Of a DNA stretch of 64,000 nucleotides, positions 48,018 to 57,086 are shown piece after piece. Every line of letters starts with the position of its first letter. Positions within the stretch are counted from its first letter, which is position 1. The notes under the pieces are model-generated. The model was given only the letters and a program-made list of their open reading frames with translations. It was not told the origin of the DNA and ran no database searches. Made by a program: the position numbers and the translations under genes. Source of the stretch: an uncultured Clostridia bacterium (GTDB taxonomy: Bacteria; Bacillota; Clostridia; Oscillospirales; Oscillospiraceae); the NCBI GenBank assembly GCA_945482615.1, contig CALYRG010000001.1:1-64000 (forward strand), written 5' to 3'.

Positions 48018-49427
48018 TCAGTCACTGCTCAGAACGTCGGCCAGGTCGGGGGTTTCCAGTGAGCCGTCGGCGTTGCGGCCCAGGGCGACATTCATTTCAG
48101 CCAGCTTCTGGTTGTTCAGATTGTAAATAAAATGCATGGCCAGGAATGCGATCAGGCAGCCAATAGCCGGCAGAATGCCGGACATGATTTTCAGATTGTT
48201 GGCAACCTCCATCGTCTGCTCGCTCTGCATTGCTGCCACATAGCCGCTGATGGACAGGCCCACGGCGATAATGGAAGAAGAGAAGCTGGAGACAAACTTG
48301 GACAGGAAATTGTAGGTGGCGTAAACGGTGCCCTCCTCCCGGCGGCCGGTGATCATTTCCTGATAATCGATGCAGTCGGCAATCAACGCCCACATCAGAA
48401 GGGTGAACAGGCCCATAAACGCACCGCTGACAAATTGCAGGGCGATCCAGACATAGGGGCTGGAAATGGGGGCAAAGGCCAGAATCATATCCACGACGAA
48501 GCTGCCCAGGAAGGGCCAGGAGCACAGGGCCTTTTTGCCGAAGCGCTTGGTCAGCGGGGTCACGCAGGTCATGCACAGGACCATGGGCAGCATGGTGGCC
48601 AGATTGCTCAGGCTCAGCAGCTTGGTGTCCTTGAAGTAGCACATAAATACGTACTGGTTGGTGGACCCGGTGGAGAAGCAGAACAGCTTGAACACCAGCG
48701 TGCAGATGATCAGTCCAATCATGGGGCGGTTCTTGCCGATGGCCTTGAGGGTTGCGATGTAGTCAAATTTGACCTGTTCCTTCTTCGTGGGTTTGATCCG
48801 TTCTTCACACAGGAAGTAGGTCAGCATGAACGCGCCGAAGGAAATGACGCCCAGGACCAGGGTCAGGGGCAGGAAACGGCTGCCCACAGGATTGTTGTTC
48901 TTAAACAGCAACAGCGGGATGATGATCATCACCGGGAGATTTGCCAGCAGCGCACCGACGGAGCGGAAATTGGACAGCTGAGTACGCTGCACAGGGTCGG
49001 CGGTGATAACGGACGCCATGGAGCCATAGGGGATGTTCATGGCGGTGTAGGCGATGTCCCACGCAATATAGGTGACCACACAGACGGCAATCCGCACCCA
49101 GTAGGGTGCGTCGGGAATGTTCAGGAATACCAGCGCACCGACAAAAACCAGGGGAATTGCGCTTCCCAGAATCCAGGGATGGAATTTACCGCGCTTGCCG
49201 GGACGGCCTGCATCCACCAGCGCTCCGATGATGGGATCGTCGAAGGCGTCAAAAATTTTGATGATGGCGACGATGGTTGCATAGTGCAAGGGATTGATGC
49301 CGATGACATTGACATAGAAAAGCATCATGTAGGAGGTGATGATGGCGCAGCTCATGTTGCAGCCAAAGTCACCTGCCGCATAACCCAGCTTGTCACGCCA
49401 GCCGAAGGGACGGGAGGGGGTGGACAT
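48018..49427 (-). CDS. GPH family sugar:cation symporter
   Basis: A 469-residue, twelve-helix MelB/XynB-type transporter. RDKLGYAAGDFGCNMSCAIITSYMMLFY at the start, IFDAFDDPIIGALVD with the cation-site Asp pair, and a long central loop are characteristic. Likely imports a glycoside or oligosaccharide for the esterase encoded next. Divergent from the AraC gene at 49580, whose product probably controls it. Confidence 0.9.
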   Translation of the reverse strand: MSTPSRPFGWRDKLGYAAGDFGCNMSCAIITSYMMLFYVNVIGINPLHYATIVAIIKIFDAFDDPIIGALVDAGRPGKRGKFHPWILGSAIPLVFVGALVFLNIPDAPYWVRIAVCVVTYIAWDIAYTAMNIPYGSMASVITADPVQRTQLSNFRSVGALLANLPVMIIIPLLLFKNNNPVGSRFLPLTLVLGVISFGAFMLTYFLCEERIKPTKKEQVKFDYIATLKAIGKNRPMIGLIICTLVFKLFCFSTGSTNQYVFMCYFKDTKLLSLSNLATMLPMVLCMTCVTPLTKRFGKKALCSWPFLGSFVVDMILAFAPISSPYVWIALQFVSGAFMGLFTLLMWALIADCIDYQEMITGRREEGTVYATYNFLSKFVSSFSSSIIAVGLSISGYVAAMQSEQTMEVANNLKIMSGILPAIGCLIAFLAMHFIYNLNNQKLAEMNVALGRNADGSLETPDLADVLSSD

Positions 49428-49486
49428 GTTGATTTCCTTCTTTCTTTATATTTGTGTCGTGAATCTTCTCCACGGTAACACTAGTA

Positions 49487-49518
49487 TATTGACTTTTCTT
49501 CAATATGTCTGGTAAAAT
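49487..49518 (+). promoter_or_regulatory. AraC-gene promoter with overlapping dyad
   Basis: TTGACT (49489-49494) and TAAAAT (49513-49518), 18-bp spacer. A dyad TATTGA-N7-TCAATA (49487-49505) covers the -35. The divergent GPH gene also has a TATACT -10 just to the left, so one bound protein could affect both directions. Confidence 0.6.
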
Positions 49519-49579
49519 ATAATCAGATTTTCGTATTAAAAAGGAAAAAATGTCTTTAAATTTCATGGAGGGCAGGACG

Positions 49580-50311
49580 ATGAGCCGGATTCAGCAGCAG
49601 ATGAACAATCCATATATTCATGACGCCGCCCACGAGCAGATTCTGCTGAAACGGTACGAGCAGTTCAGCGTGTTCAGCACCATGCTCCGCTTCGGTGATA
49701 CACAGACGGTGTGGGACAATATCTCAGGCATTCTCGACAGCATCCACGAGGTCAACCGCCGTTATACGCCGGAGGAAGAAAACCAGTATCAGACCTTCGC
49801 GCGGCTGATTTCTGTCAATGTGATTCTCTCCATGGCCTGTCATAATACCGGTGTGCATCCGCTGTATATACACAGTGTCAGCCGCCGCTTTGACAAGGAG
49901 ATTGCCCATTGTTCCATTGAGGGGGAACGGGAGCTGACCCGGCAGATGGTGGAATCTTACTGCAAACTGATCCGGAATGCCCATGTGGAGCATTACGGAG
50001 AATTTTCCGACCGGATTATCCGCATTCTGCTGTCCTCACTCACGGATCCGCCTTCTCTCGGGGAACTGGCCAAGCAAATGTATGTGTCATCGGCCACCGT
50101 TACCCGGCGGTTTAAGAAAGAAACCGGGCAGACCATTCCGGAATTTCTGAACAGAACCCGGATCCGGGTGGCGAAGCTCTACATGCAGCAGAACGATATG
50201 AATCTTGGAGAGATTGCCCAAGCGGTGGGCTTTTGCGATGCAAGCTATTTCTCAAAGGTGTTCCTGCGTTATACCGGGTTGACCCCCACGGCGTATTTAC
50301 ACAATGGATAA
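49580..50311 (+). CDS. AraC family transcriptional regulator (CE15/GPH locus)
   Basis: A 243-residue protein. The C-terminal double HTH is standard: PSLGELAKQMYVSSATVTRRFKKETGQTIPEFLNRTRIRVAKLYM and LGEIAQAVGFCDASYFSKVFLRYTGLTPTAY. The N-terminal 140 residues are helical and unlike the usual AraC cupin. Start ATG 49580 has GGAGGG seven bases upstream; ATGs at 49550 and 49565 are weaker. It is divergent from the symporter/esterase operon and is its likely regulator. Confidence 0.9.
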   Translation: MSRIQQQMNNPYIHDAAHEQILLKRYEQFSVFSTMLRFGDTQTVWDNISGILDSIHEVNRRYTPEEENQYQTFARLISVNVILSMACHNTGVHPLYIHSVSRRFDKEIAHCSIEGERELTRQMVESYCKLIRNAHVEHYGEFSDRIIRILLSSLTDPPSLGELAKQMYVSSATVTRRFKKETGQTIPEFLNRTRIRVAKLYMQQNDMNLGEIAQAVGFCDASYFSKVFLRYTGLTPTAYLHNG

Positions 50312-50629
50312 GTGCCGGGTTGAAAAGGGGCCGATGCTTGGGACGCGCATCCGCAAACAAGGCGCCCGCAAAGGCCAATCTGTTTCGGAACAGGGTTCGA
50401 TTCCCGCAGAGCTTGTCTATCGGTTTCTTTACAAGAATACCGTCTGAAAATCGGTAATTTTCCTGTTGTAATCCTGTAATTTCACCCTTTCATTGGACTT
50501 GTGGAGATTTTACGGAATTTTACTTGAACCCGGCACAAAGTTGTGATAAAGTATATCAAATTGATACCATCGCGCGAAAAGCTGCTTTGGGGGAAGGATC
50601 GAATCCTTCCGGAGAAGGAGGGGGATCCT
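50312..50629 (+). promoter_or_regulatory. Intergenic region with promoter and palindromes before the GGDEF gene
   Basis: A 318-bp spacer. The first 200 bp show nothing recognisable. A promoter-like TTGAAC (50524-50529) and TAAAGT (50547-50552), 17-bp spacer, follows. A perfect palindrome TATCAA-A-TTGATA (50554-50566) sits at the expected transcription start. A leader hairpin GGAAGGAT-CGA-ATCCTTCC (about 50592-50610) lies 20 bp before the ATG, just ahead of the AGGAGGGGG ribosome site. Confidence 0.5.
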
Positions 50630-52234
50630 ATGAAAAAAAGCCGCCTGGAGCGAGTAACCGTGGCATTCTACTGCATCCTCCTGGCAGGATTCGTATCTTT
50701 TGCCGTGTATATGTTCTGCTTTGAGCACAATGCGGTGTACAGTGCCCGGGAGTTCGGCGGCTCCAGGGTTTTGCAGACAGGGGCAGAAAGAACCATCGCC
50801 GATCCTTCCGCACCGGCAGGCGTCCGCCGGGAATTTACCTGGACAATGCCGGATTGCGCCGCCGATGAAAACTGCCTGGCATTCTATGTGGTTCACCATT
50901 ATGCTCAGGTCTGGTTCGATGACGCGCTGGTGTACAGCCTCTGCCCGGGGCCGGATAATCGGATCGGCGGTTCCCCCAGCAGCAATTGGATTCTCATCCC
51001 TGTCTTCCCCGGGGACAGTGGGCGAAAGGTTACGGTTCTGCTGACCCCGGCTTATGAAAGCGTGGTCGACAGGAGGATTGACTTTCTCCTGGGCTCCCGC
51101 TCCTCGATTCTGACGGCCCAGATGAAGACGGATCTTCCCCAGCTTGCTTTGTCCTCGCTGTGTATTCTGATCGGGAATCTGCTGATGGTCGCGCAGCTGC
51201 TGATACTGTGGCAAAAAAAGGCATCAAGTTGGGAGCTGCTCTATTTGGGCCTGTTTGTCCTGCTGGTGGGTATCTGGCGAATTACGGATACCCGGTTATC
51301 GCCCATCCTGCTTTCCCGGAATCCCATGACCCTGGGCTACGTCACCATTGGAGCGCTGTTTCTCATTGTGGCCCCGATCCTTCTGTACATGAAGGCCTTT
51401 TACCGGGGCAGCGAGAAGCTGATTCTATCCGCCGCACTGCTGATCTGCGTGTCCTCCGCGGCAACGCTGCTGTGTCAGCTTTTGGGCATAGCGGAATTCA
51501 GGCAGACCCTGTTTGTAGCCCACCTTTCCATGATCGTATGCCTGGCGGTATTGCTGGCGGTCAGTGTGCGCTGCACCATAGCCGGCAGCAGCCAGCCCGG
51601 CGCGTGGGAATTGCTGCTGGTGCTGGCGGTCAGCTCCGTTGCGGATCTGATCTATTTCTACATACACCGAAACTCCTCGGGCGTTCTGTTCACCGTTTTA
51701 GCTCTGGTCGTGTTTGCTTTCTATAAGCTTATTGACAGCGTTCTGAAAGCGAACCGCAAGGCCTATACGGATGTGAGAACGGGCCTTTTCAACAAAAACC
51801 GCTGGGATGAGCTGATGAAAAATTCCTACGGAAAAGAAGACTCCATCGGTGTCATCATGATGGACCTGAATGAACTGAAACACGTCAATGACACCCAGGG
51901 TCACGCCATGGGCGACAGAATGATCCTGAATTTCGCCAACATTCTCCGGAACACCATTCCGCCCAGCAACACCATCTGCCGCTGGGGCGGAGATGAATTT
52001 ACCGTCATGACAATAGATGCCAGCCGGGAGAAGATGGAGCAGACTACGAATGCCATTGCGGAAGCGGTTGCAAGCTACAACGCTGCCGATGAACTGCCCA
52101 AAATCCATTACGCCTGCGGCTGGGCCCTTTCCTCCGAGTTCCCGGGACTGAGCCCCAGCGAGCTGCTGAGGGAGGCGGATAAACGGATGTATCTGGATAA
52201 GCGGCGCTGGTACGAAGCCAATGCCGGAAAATAG
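50630..52234 (+). CDS. Membrane-bound diguanylate cyclase
   Basis: A 534-residue protein. One N-terminal helix (about 10-30), an outside domain of about 150 residues, a block of about seven helices (about 185-385, a 7TMR-like module), then a C-terminal GGDEF domain. That domain has RTGLFNKNRWDELM, DLNELKHVNDTQGHAMGDRMI and the intact signature RWGGDEF. No RxxD inhibitory site precedes it (that stretch reads AYTDVRTG, part of the fold). It should make c-di-GMP. Start ATG 50630 is set by the AGGAGG site; upstream in-frame ATG 50543 overlaps the promoter. Confidence 0.92.
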   Translation: MKKSRLERVTVAFYCILLAGFVSFAVYMFCFEHNAVYSAREFGGSRVLQTGAERTIADPSAPAGVRREFTWTMPDCAADENCLAFYVVHHYAQVWFDDALVYSLCPGPDNRIGGSPSSNWILIPVFPGDSGRKVTVLLTPAYESVVDRRIDFLLGSRSSILTAQMKTDLPQLALSSLCILIGNLLMVAQLLILWQKKASSWELLYLGLFVLLVGIWRITDTRLSPILLSRNPMTLGYVTIGALFLIVAPILLYMKAFYRGSEKLILSAALLICVSSAATLLCQLLGIAEFRQTLFVAHLSMIVCLAVLLAVSVRCTIAGSSQPGAWELLLVLAVSSVADLIYFYIHRNSSGVLFTVLALVVFAFYKLIDSVLKANRKAYTDVRTGLFNKNRWDELMKNSYGKEDSIGVIMMDLNELKHVNDTQGHAMGDRMILNFANILRNTIPPSNTICRWGGDEFTVMTIDASREKMEQTTNAIAEAVASYNAADELPKIHYACGWALSSEFPGLSPSELLREADKRMYLDKRRWYEANAGK

Positions 52235-52284
52235 CGGCACACCCAAGCCCGGTGCCGCGAGGAAACGCAGAAGGAAGCTGAGGT

Positions 52285-53622
52285 ATGGAAGGATCTGTTT
52301 TTGAAGCCAGATCGGTTCCCCGCGCCTACTTTGGGATGGCCCTGCCAGGTGTGTTCAGCATGGTCATCACCATCATCTACAACATCACCGACACCTACTT
52401 TATTTCCCTGACCCACAACACCGCTCTGGTTGCCGGTGTCAGCCTGTGTGCCCCTCTGTTTACCCTGCTGATGGCCTTCGGCAACATTTTCGGTCAGGGC
52501 GGAAGCTCCCTGATCAGCCGTCTGGTGGGCAGGAATGACCAGGAAAACCTGCACCGGGTCAGCTCCTTCTGCTTCTATGCCGCCATAGCCTTTGGCATTG
52601 CCTCCGGGGCACTGATGCTGCTGCTGCGCAGACCGATCCTGACCCTTCTGGGAGCGGATGCCGATACCGCCCAATACGCCGCGCCCTACTACACCTGGTT
52701 CGCTGTCGGCGCTCCCGCCATGGTGCTGACCTTTATCCACACCAATCTCCTGCGGGCGGAGGGCAAGTCCAGACAGTCCATGATCGCCTCCGTGGGCGGC
52801 TCCGTTGTGAATATCATCCTGGACCCCATTCTGATCTTCGGCTGCAGGCTGGGCGCGGCAGGTGCTGCCATTGCCACCGTGCTGGGCTACATCTTTACGG
52901 ACCTGTACTGCATCTGTGTGGTGCTGCGCACCAGCCGGTTCCTCTCCATCGATCCCCGGAAGTGGAGAATCTGCCGGGCCTTTGTGGGACAGATCTTCGG
53001 CATCGGCACCTCCGCCGCCCTGTCCAACATCACCTCCAGCTTTTGTCTGGTCCTCACCAATCAGCATCTGCTTCCCTACGGCAGCGATAAAATTGCAGCC
53101 ATGGGCATCGTGCAGAAGGTGAGCATGGTGGTCATGCTGGTGATCGTGGGCTTCTCCTTCGGCGGTGCCCCACTGGTGGGTTTCTACTATGGCTCCGGGG
53201 ACAAAGAGAAGCTTCGCCAGCTTCTGTCCTTCGTGCTGAAATTCCTGTGCGCCCTGGCCCTTGTCATGTCCGCCGCCATGATCCTTCTGGCCCCGGCGGC
53301 CATCCGGCTGTTCCTCCAGGAGGAGGCGCTGGTGCAAACCGGCGTAAGTATGCTCCGGCTCCAGGTGGCCGGTATGGTCTTCATGGCGGTGGTGCTGTTT
53401 ACCACCATCATCTTCCAGGCCACCGGCAAGACCCTTCCGGCTATGGTACTGTCCCTGTCCCGGCAGGGCGTGGTGTTCCTTGTGGTGCTGCTTGCCGCCA
53501 CATACCTTGCAGGGTACCACGGCATCCTCATGACCCAGGTCATCTCCGATCTGATCTCCGCCGGCATTGCCCTGGGTCTGCTGCTCCATCTGAAGCGCAC
53601 AGACCCGCTGCTGAAAAACTGA
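52285..53622 (+). CDS. MATE family efflux transporter (second of two)
   Basis: A 445-residue twelve-helix transporter. Early marks are YFGMALPGVFSMVITIIYNITDTYFISL and FGNIFGQGGSSLISRLVGRND; the middle has SVGGSVVNIILDPILIFG and LGAAGAAIATVLGYIFTDLYC. Starts 50 bp after the diguanylate cyclase stop with a GAAGCTGAGG site. Ends with a strong terminator. Substrate unknown. Confidence 0.92.
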   Translation: MEGSVFEARSVPRAYFGMALPGVFSMVITIIYNITDTYFISLTHNTALVAGVSLCAPLFTLLMAFGNIFGQGGSSLISRLVGRNDQENLHRVSSFCFYAAIAFGIASGALMLLLRRPILTLLGADADTAQYAAPYYTWFAVGAPAMVLTFIHTNLLRAEGKSRQSMIASVGGSVVNIILDPILIFGCRLGAAGAAIATVLGYIFTDLYCICVVLRTSRFLSIDPRKWRICRAFVGQIFGIGTSAALSNITSSFCLVLTNQHLLPYGSDKIAAMGIVQKVSMVVMLVIVGFSFGGAPLVGFYYGSGDKEKLRQLLSFVLKFLCALALVMSAAMILLAPAAIRLFLQEEALVQTGVSMLRLQVAGMVFMAVVLFTTIIFQATGKTLPAMVLSLSRQGVVFLVVLLAATYLAGYHGILMTQVISDLISAGIALGLLLHLKRTDPLLKN

Positions 53623-53630
53623 TTGCCCTT

Positions 53631-53664
53631 CCGCCGTGCTTCAACCGGAGTACGGCGGTTTTTC
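53631..53664 (+). terminator. Terminator after the second MATE gene
   Basis: CCGCCGT (53631-53637) pairs with ACGGCGG (53652-53658), followed by TTTTTCG. Confidence 0.85.
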
Positions 53665-53686
53665 GTCAAAACGCAGCAATTCCATG

Positions 53687-53715
53687 TTGCCATAGAGTAT
53701 TCTTTGTGCTAAAAT
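53687..53715 (+). promoter_or_regulatory. Promoter of ppk
   Basis: TTGCCA (53687-53692) and TAAAAT (53710-53715), 17-bp spacer, 33 bp before the ATG. Confidence 0.7.
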
Positions 53716-53747
53716 AACCACATCCTGTTTGTGGAGGCGTGAATTGC

Positions 53748-55895
53748 ATGGAACATACAGATACCTTTCCCTCCCAATGCTACGCCAACCGGGAGCTATC
53801 CTGGCTGCAATTTAACGAGCGCGTTCTGGAGGAGGCGGCGGACTGCGCCAATCCTCTGATGGAGCGGCTGAATTTTGTATCCATTTTTCAGAGCAATCTG
53901 GATGAGTTTTATATGGTTCGGGTGGGTATGCTCATGGACACCCTGGACATGGGCATTACCGACGACAAGCTGGGCATGACCAGCGCCCAGCAGCTGAGCG
54001 CCGTGCTGGAGCGTACCCGGGAGCTGCTGTCTCAGCGGGACCGGCTGTTTAAGAGCCTGATGCAGGAGCTTACCATGAGCGGTGTGGAGCTTTGCCGGTT
54101 TGCCTCCCTGTCTGACAAAACCCAAGCCGTGCTGGAAAAATACTTCCGCTCCAATGTACTGCCGCTGCTGTCCCCCCAAATCGTGGGCCGCAAGCAGCCC
54201 TTCCCCTTCCTGCGCAACAAATCCATCTATGCCATTGCCTCCCTGAAGAGCAAGGACGGCACCGTGAGTATGGGCATCGTCCCCTGCGAGGATGGGGTGC
54301 TTCCACGGCTGGTGAGTGTACCCGGGGAGGGGCGGCGGTTTGTGCTGATGGAGGAGCTGATTCTGGGCTTCCTTCCCAAGGTTTTCGCCCGGTGCAAGGT
54401 TGAGGAATCGGTTCTGGTGCGGCTGGTGCGCAGTGCAGACATTGAGGTGGACGATTCCGCAGCGGATGCCGACGACCTGCTGCCGGAGGAATACCGCAAA
54501 CGGATGGAAAAGCTCATTCGCCGCCGGAAGAAGCTGAGCCCCGTCAAACTGGAATACAAGGGCCGTATGTCCGATCCCCTCCGTTCCAACCTGAGTAAGC
54601 TCTTGGGCCTGAGCAAAAAGCACATGTTTGCAGGCTCTGTGCCTCTGGATCTGTCCCTGATTTCCCTGCTGCGGGATCAGCTCCGGGAGGACACCACCCT
54701 GTTCTATCCCCGGCGGGTGCCTCAGGACAGCCCCGCCGTTTCCCTGCGGCAGTCCGTCACCGAGCAGATTCGCCGCGCAGATATTCTCCTCGCCTACCCC
54801 TACGAAAGCATCCGCCCGCTGCTGCGGCTGCTGCGGGAGGCGGGCCGGGATCCGGAGGTGGTTTCCATCCGGATCAGCCTCTATCGGGTGGCCCGGAACA
54901 GCAAGATCATCGAGGCCCTGGTGGATGCCGCCGAGAACGGCAAGGATGTTACCGCCGTGGTGGAGCTGAAGGCCCGGTTTGACGAGGAAAACAACATCGG
55001 CTGGTCCCGGGTGCTGGAGGACGCAGGCTGCCGTGTGATCTACGGTCTGGAGGGCATGAAGGTTCACGCCAAGCTGCTGCTGATTACCCGGATGCACAAC
55101 GGTCAGGTCGAGTACATCACCCACGTGGGCACCGGCAACTACAACGAGGACACGGTGCGGCTGTACACCGACCTTTCCCTGCTCACCGCCCGGCCGGATA
55201 TCGGCGCGGAGGTGGCGGAGGTTCTTACTGGGCTGTCCATGGGTCAGCTGGTGGAGCACACCGAGCAGCTCCTGGTCTCGCCTCTGGGCCTGCGGCCTAT
55301 GGTGCTGAACAGGATCGACGGTGAGATCCTTCAAGCCCGCAGCGGAGCCGAAGCATACCTGGGTTTTAAGCTCAACGGTCTGACGGACAAGGTTATCATT
55401 GACAAGCTCATTGAAGCCTCCCGGGCGGGGGTACACATCGATCTTCTGGTGCGGGGCATCTGCTGCCTGGTGGGCGGTGTCCCCGGTTACACCGACAATA
55501 TCCGGGTGTGCAGCATCGTGGGCCGCTACCTGGAGCACAGCCGCATTTACATCTTCGGCACCCAGCAGCGGCGGCAGGTCTATATTTCCTCTGCCGACTT
55601 CATGACCCGCAACACCACCCGCCGGGTGGAGGTTGCAGCTCCCATACTGGACGAGGCGCTCAGGAAGCGGGTGGAGGGCATGTTCTTTGACCAGCTCCGG
55701 GACACCGCCAAGCTCCGGCTTCAGCAGCCGGACGGCACCTACCGGAGCATCCGCCAGAACAGTCCCGGACTGTTCAATTCTCAGGAGGCCTTCGCCGGGC
55801 GTGCCAGTGCCAGCGCCCCCCGGGAGGAAGATCCCGGGAAAGCGCCCTCCGGCGGTGTGATTGCATGGCTGAAAAAACTGTTTTCCAAGGGATAA
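53748..55895 (+). CDS. ppk1: Polyphosphate kinase 1
   Basis: A 715-residue enzyme of normal length. N-terminal YANRELSWLQFNERVLEEA, catalytic His in GMKVHAKLLLITR (about residue 445), and HVGTGNYNEDTVRLYTDLSLLT are intact, as is VDAAENGKDVTAVVELKARFDEENN. It makes polyphosphate from ATP, reversibly. ATG 53748 is chosen over GTG 53739, which abuts the GGAGG site. Phosphofructokinase follows after 37 bp. The C-terminal 40 residues (SASAPREEDPGKAPSG) are a low-complexity tail not seen in the core family. Confidence 0.95.
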   Translation: MEHTDTFPSQCYANRELSWLQFNERVLEEAADCANPLMERLNFVSIFQSNLDEFYMVRVGMLMDTLDMGITDDKLGMTSAQQLSAVLERTRELLSQRDRLFKSLMQELTMSGVELCRFASLSDKTQAVLEKYFRSNVLPLLSPQIVGRKQPFPFLRNKSIYAIASLKSKDGTVSMGIVPCEDGVLPRLVSVPGEGRRFVLMEELILGFLPKVFARCKVEESVLVRLVRSADIEVDDSAADADDLLPEEYRKRMEKLIRRRKKLSPVKLEYKGRMSDPLRSNLSKLLGLSKKHMFAGSVPLDLSLISLLRDQLREDTTLFYPRRVPQDSPAVSLRQSVTEQIRRADILLAYPYESIRPLLRLLREAGRDPEVVSIRISLYRVARNSKIIEALVDAAENGKDVTAVVELKARFDEENNIGWSRVLEDAGCRVIYGLEGMKVHAKLLLITRMHNGQVEYITHVGTGNYNEDTVRLYTDLSLLTARPDIGAEVAEVLTGLSMGQLVEHTEQLLVSPLGLRPMVLNRIDGEILQARSGAEAYLGFKLNGLTDKVIIDKLIEASRAGVHIDLLVRGICCLVGGVPGYTDNIRVCSIVGRYLEHSRIYIFGTQQRRQVYISSADFMTRNTTRRVEVAAPILDEALRKRVEGMFFDQLRDTAKLRLQQPDGTYRSIRQNSPGLFNSQEAFAGRASASAPREEDPGKAPSGGVIAWLKKLFSKG

Positions 55896-55932
55896 AGCAG
55901 AAAACCGATTAATATAGAAGGGAGATTTCATT

Positions 55933-57012
55933 ATGACACGAGTTGGATTGCTGACCAGCGGCGGAGACTGCCAGGCGCTGAACGCCACATTGCGGGGTGT
56001 TGCCAAGGGCCTGTACAACCTCTACGGCGACGAGGTGGAGCTGTTTGGCTTCATTGACGGCTACAAGGGCCTGATGTATGAGGATTACCGGAAGATGTCC
56101 CCGGTGGACTTCACCGGTCTTCTCACCCGGGGCGGAACCATCCTGGGCTCCAGCCGCCAGCCCTTCAAGCTTATGCGGGAGCCTGACCCCAACGGTCTTG
56201 ACAAGGTGGAGGCCATGAAGTACACCTACCGCCGGATGCGGCTGGACTGCCTGGTGGTTCTGGGCGGCAATGGCAGCCAGAAAACCGCAAACCTGCTGTC
56301 CCAGGAAGGACTCAATGTCATCGGTCTGCCAAAGACCATTGACAATGACCTGTGGGGCACGGACAATACCTTTGGCTTCCAGAGCGCCGTGGATATCGCC
56401 ACCGATGTCATCGACTGCATCCACACCACCGCCTCCTCCCACAACCGGATCTTCATTGTGGAGATCATGGGCCATAAGACCGGCTGGCTGACCCTGAACG
56501 CCGGTATCGCCGGCGGCGCGGATATCATTCTGATCCCGGAGATTCCCTACAATATCGACTCCATCATTTCCAAGATCAAGCAGCGTGCCGCCCATGGCAA
56601 CGGCTTTACCATCATCGCTGTGGCCGAGGGTGCCGTCTCTCAGGAGGTGGCTGCCATGGACAAGAAGGAGCGGAAAAAGCACCTTGCCAAGCGCAAGGAT
56701 CCCTCCGTCTCCTACGAAATCGCCCGGCTGATCACCGAAGCCACCGGCCGGGAGGTTCGGGTCACCGTGCCCGGCCACATGCAGCGCGGCGGCACGCCCT
56801 GCCCCTATGACCGTGTCCTGTCCTCCCGGCTGGGCGCCACCGCCGCCCAGATGATCCAGCGGGGCGAGTTCGGCGTGATGGTCGCCATCAAGAACCGGGT
56901 CGTCACCTCCGTGCCTCTGGAGGAGGTGGCGGGCAAGCTCAAGCTGGTGGACCCTGCCTCCGATGTCATCGGCGAAGCGAGGCTGCTGGGCATCAGCTTC
57001 GGCGACGACTGA
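55933..57012 (+). CDS. pfkA: 6-phosphofructokinase, mixed-signature clade
   Basis: A 359-residue glycolytic enzyme. The N-terminus GLLTSGGDCQALNATLRG, GTILGSSR, and PGHMQRGGTPCPYDRVL are standard. The nucleotide-site loop reads LGGNGSQKTA, keeping the Gly that permits ATP (E. coli Gly104). The next motif is LPKTIDNDLWGTD, with Lys where E. coli ATP-PFK has Gly124; Lys there is typical of PPi enzymes. The substrate is therefore unclear. GAAGGGAG lies about seven bases before the ATG. Likely read with ppk, which could link phosphate-donor metabolism. Confidence 0.9.
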   Translation: MTRVGLLTSGGDCQALNATLRGVAKGLYNLYGDEVELFGFIDGYKGLMYEDYRKMSPVDFTGLLTRGGTILGSSRQPFKLMREPDPNGLDKVEAMKYTYRRMRLDCLVVLGGNGSQKTANLLSQEGLNVIGLPKTIDNDLWGTDNTFGFQSAVDIATDVIDCIHTTASSHNRIFIVEIMGHKTGWLTLNAGIAGGADIILIPEIPYNIDSIISKIKQRAAHGNGFTIIAVAEGAVSQEVAAMDKKERKKHLAKRKDPSVSYEIARLITEATGREVRVTVPGHMQRGGTPCPYDRVLSSRLGATAAQMIQRGEFGVMVAIKNRVVTSVPLEEVAGKLKLVDPASDVIGEARLLGISFGDD

Positions 57013-57037
57013 TCCAAACCTCTCCTGTACATAATTT

Positions 57038-57080
57038 GGCCGCACGGCAGACATTGCATCTGCCGTGCGGCCGATATTTT
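57038..57080. terminator. Terminator between pfkA and the GH3 glucosidase gene
   Basis: A 14-bp stem, GGCCGCACGGCAGA (57038-57051) with TCTGCCGTGCGGCC (57059-57072), loop CATTGCA, followed by GATATTTTAC. Shared by converging genes. Confidence 0.85.
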
Positions 57081-57086
57081 ACTGAT

